From Spirochaetaceae bacterium (GTDB taxonomy: Bacteria > Spirochaetota > Spirochaetia > DSM-27196 > PXBQ01), in assembly GCA_003566875.1 (NCBI GenBank), contig PXBQ01000083.1, forward strand, positions 1 to 5,235: a stretch of DNA of 5,235 bases. Reading direction: 5' to 3'. Shown one piece after another: positions 1 to 5,235 of the stretch. Below the pieces are notes generated by a model. That model was not told the DNA's origin. It saw only the letters and a program-made list of their open reading frames with translations, and did no database searches. A program made the translations under genes and the position numbers. How positions within the stretch are numbered: position 1 is the stretch's first letter; the number at the start of each line of letters is the position of its first letter.

Positions 1-267
1 ATTCAAAACGGGAGTCGAGAGCAAATGCGTCATCGCCCTTCAATCCGATCAAATGCCGGAGCATTTCCTCGCGTGAGAACTCTCGACATAACAAAGAGTT
101 AGGGGACTGTCACCGGAACAACACAGTGAAATAGGGACAGGTTTTTTAGACTGAGAGGCTACGTGTTTTTTACAATTCCCGCACCAGTTTTTTTGTGTTA
201 AGATTACGTGAAGAAGGAACACATTCCCGAAAAAGGAGCAAATCCGTCGCCGAGACGGAAATAACAA
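1..267. other. Non-coding leader upstream of the + strand operon
   Basis: No gene can be supported here. The stretch is more AT-rich than the coding DNA to its right, with several T runs (141-146, 165-171, 188-194). Short frames at the left edge are open off the window on both strands but are too short to judge. A block around 101-146 (GGGGACTGTCACC, then AGGGACAGGTTTTTT) has imperfect inverted complementarity (CTGTC at 107-111 against GACAG at 136-140) and looks like a worn repeat or mobile-element edge. I found no convincing sigma-70 promoter for the downstream gene: TTTACA at 169-174 has no good -10 at 16-18 bases, and TAAGAT at 199-204 has no good -35. Confidence 0.6.
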
Positions 268-270
268 ATG
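233..270 (+). promoter_or_regulatory. Distant Shine-Dalgarno and hairpin before the transferase start
   Basis: AAGGAG at 233-238 is the best ribosome-binding sequence near the ATG at 268 but lies 29 bases away, too far for normal use. Between them is a perfect 6-bp hairpin, TCCGTC (243-248) with GACGGA (254-259) and a 5-base loop. Folding it out would leave about 12 bases between SD and start. The alternative is a weak GGAA at 257-260 close to the ATG. A stop codon in frame at 262-264 rules out an earlier start. Confidence 0.35.
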
Positions 271-1098
271 ATTATCCGACTATTCGGCCACGTGGCACGC
301 AAACTCCCGATTCAAATGTTCTTCACGGTCGTGTTTTACTTCCTGTACGCGGCGGTCTTTGGCGTGAGCATCGTTCCGTCGATACACATCGTCTCGGTCG
401 GTATCCAGCGGCTCGATCCGTTCGGTGCGCAGAGCGTAGGCGTTTACCTTCAGTTCGGCGTGCTGTGCGGCGTCGCGTTGTTCGCGTACTACATGACATC
501 GGTGCTTGTGATTGGAGTCTGCATGCGGCTGTCGTCGCTCGGGTTCAAGCCCGGCCGGTACCCTGCCAAGTCATTCACCGCGTGGCGCTGGCTGGTTCAC
601 GGCGGCTTCTTCGGGATCGCCAAGACGATGTTCCTGCCGATGATCCGGAGTACCGGGTTTGCGAACATCTTTTTCAGGATCGCGGGCTGCAAGATCGGGC
701 GCAACGTGAAGATCAACTCCGGCTCACTCGTCGATTGTTACTTGTTGTCGATCGGTGATAACGTGGTAGTCGGTGGCGACGCGTTGATCACGTGCCACAT
801 AGTCGAGAACATGCACCTGATTCTCGAACGCGTCGAGATCGGCTCGAATACTCTGATCGGAGCGCAGTCGTACATTACGCCGGGCATCACGATTGGGGAG
901 AACAGCGTGATCGGGATCGGGACGTACCTCAGGAAGGGCACCACGCTTCCCGCTAACAGCAGGATCACGAGCCTTGCGGGGGTCTCGTATCGACAGGCAC
1001 GCGAGATCGAACGTGGGCTCGACCGGTTTTACTTGCGCAAGGCCAAGGATCAGGTCCCGCCGCCCGAAACCGAACAGCCGGACGAGCAGGTCGAGTGA
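268..1098 (+). CDS. Membrane-anchored left-handed beta-helix (hexapeptide) transferase
   Basis: The 276-residue protein probably transfers an acyl or similar group at the cytoplasmic membrane; the substrate is unknown. Two hydrophobic segments lie at about residues 15-37 and 60-85. A linker with PGRYP (95-99) and a Trp/Phe-rich stretch (about 103-135) leads into a hexapeptide-repeat domain at about 138-235. Turns visible there are CKIGRNV, LSIGDNVVVGG, VEIGSNTLIGA and ITIGENSVIGIG. The tail (about 241-276) is charged and Pro/Glu-rich. The order of hydrophobic segments, PGR(Y/H)P linker and beta-helix resembles the C-terminal domain of Pls-type non-ribosomal peptide synthetases (poly-lysine synthetase), here free-standing; that comparison is from memory. 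ATG 268 is the first possible start because a stop lies at 262-264. It is the first gene of a tight operon with a methyltransferase and cardiolipin synthase, which suggests an envelope role. The fold is sure; the reaction is not. Confidence 0.88.
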   Translation: MIIRLFGHVARKLPIQMFFTVVFYFLYAAVFGVSIVPSIHIVSVGIQRLDPFGAQSVGVYLQFGVLCGVALFAYYMTSVLVIGVCMRLSSLGFKPGRYPAKSFTAWRWLVHGGFFGIAKTMFLPMIRSTGFANIFFRIAGCKIGRNVKINSGSLVDCYLLSIGDNVVVGGDALITCHIVENMHLILERVEIGSNTLIGAQSYITPGITIGENSVIGIGTYLRKGTTLPANSRITSLAGVSYRQAREIERGLDRFYLRKAKDQVPPPETEQPDEQVE

Positions 1099-1122
1099 TT
1101 CATCGCCACGCGGCTAATCGGA

Positions 1123-1797
1123 ATGACTTTTCGTAGTCGCGAAGATGGGAGGCAAGTCATCGTATCGCCCGATTTCATCTTCCGCGTATCGTTTATCGCC
1201 GTTTTTTCTTTTCTTACCGTTCTCCGCCTGTACTACCGGATCTCAACCGGAGCGATCCACGATCATGGTCTCACACGGCGAGAGGGACTTCTCCCGGTAG
1301 CGCTTAGATGGACTCTTGGAGTGCCGCTTCTCGCCGCAACGGGATTGTATATCTTTGCCCCGGAGACATGGCTTTGGATGTCGGTTTCTCTCCATCCCAT
1401 ACTCAGGTCGTTCGGAACCGCAATCGGATTCGCGGCGGTCGTGATGATCCGGCAGGTTCACCGTGCGTTGGGACGCAACTTTTCAAGCACGCTCGTGATC
1501 CGCAGGGAACACACGCTCATCACGACCGGGCCGTACCGGTTCGTCCGGCACCCAATGTACAGCGCGTACCTGTTGCTATTTTTTGGTGCGCTCCTGATCT
1601 CGGCGAACTGGGTGATCGGCGTGACCGGCGTCGCGGTCATCGTCACCCTGATGACTGTTCGGCTCGGTCGCGAGGAGGCGCTCTTGCTCGAGAAGTTCGG
1701 GGCCGAGTACGAGCAGTACCGGCGCGTAACCGGAATGTTCATACCGTTGACGCACAAGATTTCCGCGATCGGCAAGACGTCACGGGACATCGCCTAA
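1123..1797 (+). CDS. Isoprenylcysteine carboxyl methyltransferase (ICMT)-like integral membrane methyltransferase
   Basis: The 224-residue polytopic membrane protein has hydrophobic segments at about 17-38, 60-80, 85-108 and 145-178. The family signature is clear: LGRNFSSTLVIRREH (116-130), GPYRFVRHPMY (136-146) with the RHP triad at 142-144, and the distal pair REEALLLEKFGAEYEQY (183-199). In ICMT and phospholipid methyltransferase (PEMT) relatives these parts bind S-adenosylmethionine. Bacterial members seldom have a proven substrate; candidates are lipids, isoprenoids or small membrane molecules. The gene lies 24 bases after the transferase stop and 1 base before the cardiolipin synthase start, so it is surely co-transcribed. 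The start at 1123 is the only ATG upstream of the first membrane segment, but its SD is weak. A strong GGGAGG lies inside the frame at 1146-1151 with no usual start codon at the right distance behind it, so the N-terminus (first ~15 residues) is less sure. Confidence 0.88.
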   Translation: MTFRSREDGRQVIVSPDFIFRVSFIAVFSFLTVLRLYYRISTGAIHDHGLTRREGLLPVALRWTLGVPLLAATGLYIFAPETWLWMSVSLHPILRSFGTAIGFAAVVMIRQVHRALGRNFSSTLVIRREHTLITTGPYRFVRHPMYSAYLLLFFGALLISANWVIGVTGVAVIVTLMTVRLGREEALLLEKFGAEYEQYRRVTGMFIPLTHKISAIGKTSRDIA

Positions 1798-1798
1798 C

Positions 1799-3247
1799 AT
1801 GACGGTCTTGCGCGATTTTTGGCCGTATTTCACCGCGATCGTGGGATTTCTCTTCTCGGTGGCGACATCGATTCACGCGATCGTGTACAAACGCGACTCG
1901 CGCGCGTCGGTGGCTTGGGTCGGCCTGATCTGGCTCGTACCGTTCATCGGTTCTATCCTGTACATCCTGCTCGGGGTAAACCGAATTCGCCGACGAGTTG
2001 CCGGCCAACGCGGGCACGAGAGCTCGCATATCTCGCCGTCCGAGTCGGCAATCTGCTCGATCGAAGCCTTGGCGGCCGCTCTGCCGGATTGCTGCGGCCA
2101 CTTGATCGAAATGGCGAGACTCGGTTCGCGTCTCACACAGCTCGGTTTGCTCAAGGGCAACAGCGTCGCTCCGCTGTACAACGGCGATGAGGCGTACCCG
2201 GCCATGATCGACGCGATCGCGAACGCCGAGAGAACCATTACACTCACAAGTTACATTTTCGACGATGATCCGGCCGGTCGCCTGTTTGTCGACGCGCTCG
2301 CGGAAGCGGTCGAGCGCGGAGTAGAAGCCTACGTGCTGATCGACTCTGTCGGCGCCCGGTACTCGTTTCCTCCGATCACGCACGTTCTTCGAAAGCGGGG
2401 TGTCCGCGTCGCGACGTTCATGCCGAGCTACCAGCCGTGGGTCACACCGTTCATGAACCTTCGCAATCACCGCAAAACACTCGTCGCCGACGGTCGTGTC
2501 GGGTTCACGGGAGGGATGAACATCCGCGGAGGGTGTGTACTTCGTGACAACCCACAACACCCGACGCGCGACACGCATTTTCGAGTCACCGGACCGGTCG
2601 TGCAGGAGCTCCAGGCTACCTTCGTCGAAGATTGGAGCTTCACGACCGGCGAGGTGCTCGCCGGCGAAGCCTTTTTCCCGGAGCTGCAGGAATCCGGTGA
2701 TGTGATGTCGCGCATCGTGCCCGACGGTCCCGACAAAGACCTCGACAAGATGCGCATGACGTTTCACGGCGCGCTCTCGGTCGCAAAACGGTCGGTGCGC
2801 ATCATGACGCCGTACTTCCTGCCGGACAATACGTTGATCACGGCACTCAACACGTGCGCGCTTCGCGGCGTCACGGTGGATATCGTGCTTCCCGCCCAGA
2901 ACAACCTTATCGTCGTCGCGTGGGCAGCGGCCGCGCAGCTCTGGCAGGTCCTCGAGTGGGGGTGCCGTGTCTGGGCAAGTCCGCCACCTTTCGATCACAG
3001 CAAGATTCTGGTCGTCGACGACGCGTGGAGCCTGATCGGGTCGGCAAACTGGGATCCGCGGAGCTTGCGACTGAACTTCGAACTTGGACTCGAGTGTTAC
3101 AGCGTGGCACTCGCAACGGAACTCGCGCGCCACGTCGACTCGGTGATCGCGACGGCACGGCCGGTCACGCTCGACGAGGTCAACTCGCGCCCGTTCCCCG
3201 TGAAGCTACGCGACGGAATCGCGCGTCTCGGCGCCCCATACCTGTAA
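1799..3247 (+). CDS. cls: Cardiolipin synthase (phospholipase D family, two HKD motifs)
   Basis: The 482-residue enzyme condenses two phosphatidylglycerol molecules to cardiolipin and glycerol at the cytoplasmic membrane. The N-terminus has two membrane segments at about 9-30 and 37-59, joined by KRDSRASVAWVG and ending LLGVNRIRRR, the typical PLDc_N region. The first HKD motif is H224-x-K226-x4-D231 followed by GFTGGMNI. The second is H400-x-K402-x4-D407 followed by LIGSANWDPRSLRLNFE. Both catalytic sites are complete and the length matches the family (about 480-510). The ATG follows the methyltransferase stop after a single base (TAAcATG) with no strong SD, so translational coupling is likely. 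As third gene of the operon it anchors the guess that the two upstream genes also act on membrane lipids. A 9-base tandem duplication covers its stop codon. Confidence 0.96.
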   Translation: MTVLRDFWPYFTAIVGFLFSVATSIHAIVYKRDSRASVAWVGLIWLVPFIGSILYILLGVNRIRRRVAGQRGHESSHISPSESAICSIEALAAALPDCCGHLIEMARLGSRLTQLGLLKGNSVAPLYNGDEAYPAMIDAIANAERTITLTSYIFDDDPAGRLFVDALAEAVERGVEAYVLIDSVGARYSFPPITHVLRKRGVRVATFMPSYQPWVTPFMNLRNHRKTLVADGRVGFTGGMNIRGGCVLRDNPQHPTRDTHFRVTGPVVQELQATFVEDWSFTTGEVLAGEAFFPELQESGDVMSRIVPDGPDKDLDKMRMTFHGALSVAKRSVRIMTPYFLPDNTLITALNTCALRGVTVDIVLPAQNNLIVVAWAAAAQLWQVLEWGCRVWASPPPFDHSKILVVDDAWSLIGSANWDPRSLRLNFELGLECYSVALATELARHVDSVIATARPVTLDEVNSRPFPVKLRDGIARLGAPYL

Positions 3248-3258
3248 CGCCTGTAACG
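3241..3258. repeat. 9-base tandem duplication over the cls stop codon
   Basis: CCTGTAACG occurs twice in tandem (3241-3249, 3250-3258). The first copy contains the cls TAA (3245-3247); the second repeats it out of coding use. This looks like replication slippage. Confidence 0.85.
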
Positions 3259-3261
3259 GCG

Positions 3262-3300
3262 CATGAGAGAAATCGTGATAGTGCCGTGGTTTTTCTCGTG
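3262..3300 (+). other. Hairpin just downstream of cls
   Basis: CATGAGAGAAA (3262-3272) pairs with TTTTTCTCGTG (3290-3300) over 11 bp including two G-U pairs, with a 17-base loop. No T tract follows, so it is not a standard terminator. It may protect the 3' end of cls mRNA or separate cls from the RNA candidate downstream. Confidence 0.4.
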
Positions 3301-3306
3301 AACCCC

Positions 3307-3335
3307 TTTACACGCCCCGAAGGTTTCGTTAGTAT
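3307..3335 (+). promoter_or_regulatory. Sigma-70-like promoter in the convergent intergenic region
   Basis: TTTACA (3307-3312, five of six consensus bases) is followed after exactly 17 bases by TAGTAT (3330-3335, four of six). The expected transcription start is about 3341-3343, right at the 5' end of the foldable RNA and about 110 bases before the terminator. No + strand protein gene follows. The spacing and placement make it credible; the -10 box is imperfect. Confidence 0.45.
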
Positions 3336-3413
3336 CGGTGGATATCCCATGGATCAGGTTCGGCGGAACTAATCTTTGTGGCATCTTTGATGCTGGGCCG
3401 ATGGTCTGTGGGA

Positions 3414-3427
3414 TGCGAAATTTCGCA
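3414..3427. repeat. Perfect 14-base palindrome TGCGAAATTTCGCA
   Basis: The palindrome lies directly against the terminator stem. It could be a dimeric protein-binding site in DNA or a short RNA hairpin. Flanking GGG (3410-3412) and CCC (3428-3430) can extend the pairing with one bulged A, in competition with both the RNA closing stem and the terminator stem. Confidence 0.7.
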
Positions 3428-3453
3428 CCCGAGGTTCGCCTCGGGTTTTTTTT
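3427..3453 (+). terminator. Rho-independent terminator
   Basis: CCCGAGG (3428-3434) and CCTCGGG (3439-3445) form a perfect stem around the tetraloop TTCG, extended by an A-T pair (3427/3446), with eight Ts at 3446-3453. It ends transcripts on the + strand, from cls and from the RNA candidate. On the - strand the same hairpin has no following T run, so it should not efficiently stop the oncoming epimerase transcript. Confidence 0.88.
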
Positions 3454-3456
3454 GCG

Positions 3457-3491
3457 CCAATCCAATCCAATCCAATCCAATCCAATCCAAT
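3457..3491. repeat. Pentanucleotide tandem repeat, seven perfect CCAAT units
   Basis: Seven uninterrupted copies of CCAAT (ATTGG on the - strand) fill 35 bases between the + strand terminator and the epimerase stop codon, 11 bases past that stop. Perfect repetition suggests recent slippage. It lies outside any coding region and downstream of both converging operons. Confidence 0.97.
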
Positions 3492-3502
3492 CGCAATTGT
3501 TT

Positions 3503-4369
3503 CTAAACCCGGTTGTACATGACGTGCTCGAGCGCGCGCAGATACGCGAGTCCGTCGGCTAAAAGGCGATCGCTTGACTCGGCGAGTGGGCGCCAAATGC
3601 ACGTCGCGGCGCGCATCGCGGGTGAACCTTCGACAAAAGATTCGAGTCCGACGAGCCCGGAGTAGCCGCCGTCGGCGAGCGCGCGGTAGATTGCCTCCCA
3701 ATCGACGGTGCCGGCACCTGGGGTGCCCCGATGGCTCTCGCTCAAGTGAAAGTGACAGAGATGCGGGATCGCCGCGAGCGTCGGCGTGTAGAAGTCGGTC
3801 TCTTCGATGTTCATGTGATACGCGTCGAGATGCACCGCGACGTTCGACTCCGCGATCATCCCGGCCAACTTGATCGCCTGTTCGGCGGTGTTGACGAGGA
3901 ACGTCTCGTACCGGTTCACCGGTTCGATCCCGATCGTCACGCCGAGTTTCGCCGCGTGACGCGCGACGTCGCTGAGCGCCGCGGCCGAACGGTTCCAGTG
4001 TTCATCGGTCGGGAAGCCGTCAAGCCGCCCGCCGATCGCCGAGTACACAACACCCGAGAAAACAGATCCCCCCATCTCCGCGGTCAGGTCGACGCACCGT
4101 TTGAGGTACGCAACTCCCGCGGCGCGGATCGCCGCGTCCTCGCTCGTGATATCGGTCTCGGCGCTGCACGCGGTCGAACAGCACACGTCGATGCCGACCG
4201 CGCTCGCGCGTTTCTTGATCGCCGCGGGGTCTACCGCATCGGGTTCCATGAGAGGCACCTCGAGGACATCGAATCCCAGCCGTTTCGCGCGGTCGAGAAT
4301 CGTAAGCGTTTCGTTACTCCAGTGAGCGGTCCAGGCGTATGCGTGCACCGCGTACCTCAATCCTGCCAT
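3503..4369 (-). CDS. D-tagatose/D-psicose 3-epimerase family sugar epimerase
   Basis: The 288-residue TIM-barrel protein belongs to the xylose-isomerase-like family that epimerises ketohexoses at C3 using a divalent metal. All four metal ligands of the family are present with the right spacing: E149 (IGIEPVNRYE), D182 (VHLDAYHMN), H208 (CHFHLSESHRGTPG) and E243 (GLVGLESF). The substrate-contact residues E155 and R214 also fit. Family members are about 285-295 residues long, matching a start at 4369. The reading frame continues upstream to 4576, but that part overlaps the ankyrin gene and looks like antisense translation. GAGG at 4377-4380, 7 bases before this ATG, confirms the start. It lies 40 bases after the ankyrin gene. 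No sugar transporter or kinase is visible nearby, so the true sugar is unknown; relatives also include inosose and hydroxypyruvate isomerase-like enzymes. Confidence 0.93.
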   Translation of the reverse strand: MAGLRYAVHAYAWTAHWSNETLTILDRAKRLGFDVLEVPLMEPDAVDPAAIKKRASAVGIDVCCSTACSAETDITSEDAAIRAAGVAYLKRCVDLTAEMGGSVFSGVVYSAIGGRLDGFPTDEHWNRSAAALSDVARHAAKLGVTIGIEPVNRYETFLVNTAEQAIKLAGMIAESNVAVHLDAYHMNIEETDFYTPTLAAIPHLCHFHLSESHRGTPGAGTVDWEAIYRALADGGYSGLVGLESFVEGSPAMRAATCIWRPLAESSDRLLADGLAYLRALEHVMYNRV

Positions 4370-4371
4370 GT

Positions 4372-4380
4372 CTCCCCCTC
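4372..4380 (-). promoter_or_regulatory. Strong ribosome binding site of the epimerase gene
   Basis: On the - strand GAGGGGGAG ends two bases before the ATG at 4369, with GAGG at 7 bases spacing. It decides the start in favour of the 288-residue form over the longer overlapping frame. Confidence 0.8.
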
Positions 4381-4409
4381 GGCTGCCGATGCAACCGCTC
4401 GCGACTGTG

Positions 4410-4901
4410 TTATCTCGCGCCCGCGGCAAGCAGAATCTCGACGACGCGACGGTTGCGGCCCGATCGGCCTCCGCCGATCGCGCGAGCGAGAGGAGTCCGG
4501 CCGACCGGGTCGGCCATGTTGACGTTCGCTCCCGCGTCGACAAGAACCTGGACGACGTCGGGTTCGTGCAGCCCAAAATGTATTGGTGTGTATCCTATCA
4601 CATCGGTCGCGTTCACGTCGGAACCTGCGGCGACGAGAAGGCGGACCACAGCGGGATGAGTAGCTCCCCGGTGCAGCGGCGTGCGGCCGATGAAGTCGCG
4701 CGCGTTCACGTCGGCACCGTTCGCGATCAACAGCTCGACGGCCCACGCGTACCCGAACGACGCTGCGCGGTGCAGAGCCGTCGCGCCCGATGCCGCGTCG
4801 GCGGCGTTGTTCGCGACTGATACCCCGATCGTAACGAAGAGCAGGAGGGTGAAAAACACCAAAAATGCGGCCCGGCGCGATGAAACGACGACACTGTCCA
4901 T
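4410..4901 (-). CDS. Exported ankyrin-repeat protein
   Basis: The 163-residue protein probably mediates protein-protein contacts outside the cytoplasm. The N-terminus is Sec-signal-like: two Arg (9-10), a hydrophobic core at about 11-29, and a possible signal peptidase site SVA|NN after residue 30; without cleavage it would be a membrane anchor. Four ankyrin repeats follow, starting at about 38, 71, 102 and 133, with the motifs GATALHRAA, GRTPLHRGA, GYTPIHFGL and GRTPLARAI and the ends NGADVNARD, AGSDVNATD, AGANVNMAD. The first is 33 residues, the next two 31 with the same shortened loop. The last has an insertion (GGGRSGRNRR) and stops at AAGAR without its final turn. There is no clear SD before the ATG at 4901. 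It sits between ddl and the epimerase in one direction. No catalytic domain is present, and the partner is unknown. Confidence 0.88.
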   Translation of the reverse strand: MDSVVVSSRRAAFLVFFTLLLFVTIGVSVANNAADAASGATALHRAASFGYAWAVELLIANGADVNARDFIGRTPLHRGATHPAVVRLLVAAGSDVNATDVIGYTPIHFGLHEPDVVQVLVDAGANVNMADPVGRTPLARAIGGGRSGRNRRVVEILLAAGAR

Positions 4902-4959
4902 ACCGTTTTATGTATCGGCGCATTTGGTCGAAACTGTTACGCTCTCCCGCGCTGCGACG

Positions 4960-5235
4960 TCACCGCGGTTCGGTCTTGAGCGCTGCCTCCCGCGCGTACT
5001 TCTCACGCGCGAGAGTGATCAGCGTATCGACCAGCTCGCCGCCCGGGACACCGCTCGCATCCCACAGCTTAGGGTACATGCTGATCCGCGTGAATCCGGG
5101 TATCGTATTGATCTCGTTCACGACGATTCCGCCGTCGGAGCGGAGAAAAAAATCGACACGCGCCATGCCGCTACACTCGACGACGCGAAACGTATGGATC
5201 GCCGTCTCTTGAAGGCGCGCGACGGTATCGGCGGG
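4960..5235 (-). CDS. ddl: D-alanine--D-alanine ligase, C-terminal part (runs off the right edge)
   Basis: The 91 residues seen are the C-terminal end of the ATP-grasp enzyme that joins two D-alanines for the peptidoglycan stem peptide in the cytoplasm. Diagnostic motifs are GMARVDFFLR, VNEINTIPGF, in which the Glu and Asn bind Mg2+, and ISMYPKLWDASG. The IPGFT-ISMYPKLW form is that of the long DdlA-like subgroup. The frame is open from position 5235 (the codons before GMARVDFF read RLQETAIHTFRVVECS) and ends with TGA at 4960-4962. The Met at 5166 is internal, not the start. The ankyrin gene starts 58 bases downstream with no terminator between, so the genes are probably co-transcribed. Confidence 0.95.
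   Translation of the reverse strand, partial: PADTVARLQETAIHTFRVVECSGMARVDFFLRSDGGIVVNEINTIPGFTRISMYPKLWDASGVPGGELVDTLITLAREKYAREAALKTEPR

Larger units (their letters stand above)
3341..3453 (+). ncRNA. Candidate small structured RNA with a three-way junction
   Basis: The + strand transcript can fold into a compact form. P1 is 13 bp, 3344-3356 with 3402-3414, including three G-U pairs. P2 follows directly: GGTTC (3357-3361) with GAACT (3366-3370) and loop GGCG. P3 is GGCATC (3380-3385) with GATGCT (3389-3394) and a 3-base loop. The joining strands are 3371-3379 and 3395-3401. The GCC at 3397-3399 could also pair with GGC of the P2 loop (3362-3364). A perfect palindrome and an intrinsic terminator close the unit, and a promoter-like pair precedes it. 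No ORF in it looks real. It lacks the conserved core of SRP RNA, 5S rRNA, tmRNA or the hammerhead ribozyme as far as I can judge by eye. It may be an independent sRNA or the structured 3' UTR of the cls operon; function unknown. Confidence 0.45.

Noticed and set aside
1..102. Short frames open at the left edge (+ frames ending at 76 and 102; - strand frame reading MLRHLIGLKGDD from 64)
   Set aside because: One of these may be the end or start of a neighbouring gene, and the - strand frame looks the most protein-like, but about 20-30 codons without a known motif cannot decide it.
1146..1151. GGGAGG as the SD for a later start of the methyltransferase
   Set aside because: No ATG, GTG or TTG lies in frame at a suitable distance behind it, so it cannot be assigned.
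1739..3133. 464-residue - strand frame opposite cls
   Set aside because: It is long, but antisense to a complete cardiolipin synthase with both HKD motifs. The composition is Arg/Asp/His-rich with no recognisable domain, a usual mirror effect in GC-rich genes.
3341..3430. 5S rRNA, SRP RNA or hammerhead ribozyme
   Set aside because: GCCGATGG resembles part of 5S rRNA and CAGGTTCGGCGGAAC recalls the SRP apical loop. The rest of each conserved core is missing, the SRP-like loop is not at the apex and lacks AGCA, and there is no CTGATGA for a hammerhead.
3338..3562. 74-residue + strand frame across the intergenic region
   Set aside because: It crosses the RNA candidate, the terminator, the CCAAT array and the epimerase 3' end. 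The NPIQS repeats are only the translated CCAAT units, and there is no SD.
4370..4576. N-terminal extension of the epimerase frame to 4576
   Set aside because: It overlaps the well-supported ankyrin gene, has Arg/Ser-rich shadow composition, and the family length and strong SD favour the start at 4369.
4902..4959. Promoter for the ankyrin gene in the ddl-ankyrin gap
   Set aside because: A TACATA-like box lies only a few bases before the ATG and has no matching -35 at a usual distance.

Overview
The window is bacterial chromosome: moderately GC-rich, densely packed genes with short intergenic gaps, SD-type start sites and one clear intrinsic terminator. The phylum cannot be fixed from the sequence. 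The style of the Ddl and cardiolipin synthase proteins gives a weak impression of a spirochaete or a similar diderm, but that is only an impression.

Left part (1-3247, + strand): after a 267-base non-coding leader come three closely packed genes that all encode membrane proteins. They are a membrane-anchored left-handed beta-helix (hexapeptide) transferase, an isoprenylcysteine carboxyl methyltransferase (ICMT)-like methyltransferase, and a full-length cardiolipin synthase of the two-HKD phospholipase D family. The gaps are 24 and 1 bases, so this looks like one operon for envelope or lipid modification.

Middle (3248-3502): a 255-base convergent intergenic region that is unusually rich in structure. 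It holds a 9-base tandem duplication across the cls stop codon, an 11-bp hairpin and a promoter-like pair (TTTACA, 17 bases, TAGTAT). After these comes a sequence that can fold into a compact three-way-junction RNA with a 13-bp closing stem, then a perfect 14-base palindrome, a textbook intrinsic terminator, and seven perfect copies of CCAAT. The best reading is an unclassified small structured RNA of about 110 nt with its own promoter and terminator, or else a structured 3' UTR of the cls operon. This is the most novel signal in the window.

Right part (3503-5235, - strand): three genes in the same direction, transcribed towards the middle. They are the C-terminal part of D-alanine--D-alanine ligase (running off the right edge), a small exported ankyrin-repeat protein, and a sugar epimerase of the D-tagatose/D-psicose 3-epimerase family with all four metal ligands in place. 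The gaps are 58 and 40 bases. Ddl serves peptidoglycan precursor synthesis in the cytoplasm. The ankyrin protein probably acts in the periplasm or on the membrane, and its partner is unknown.
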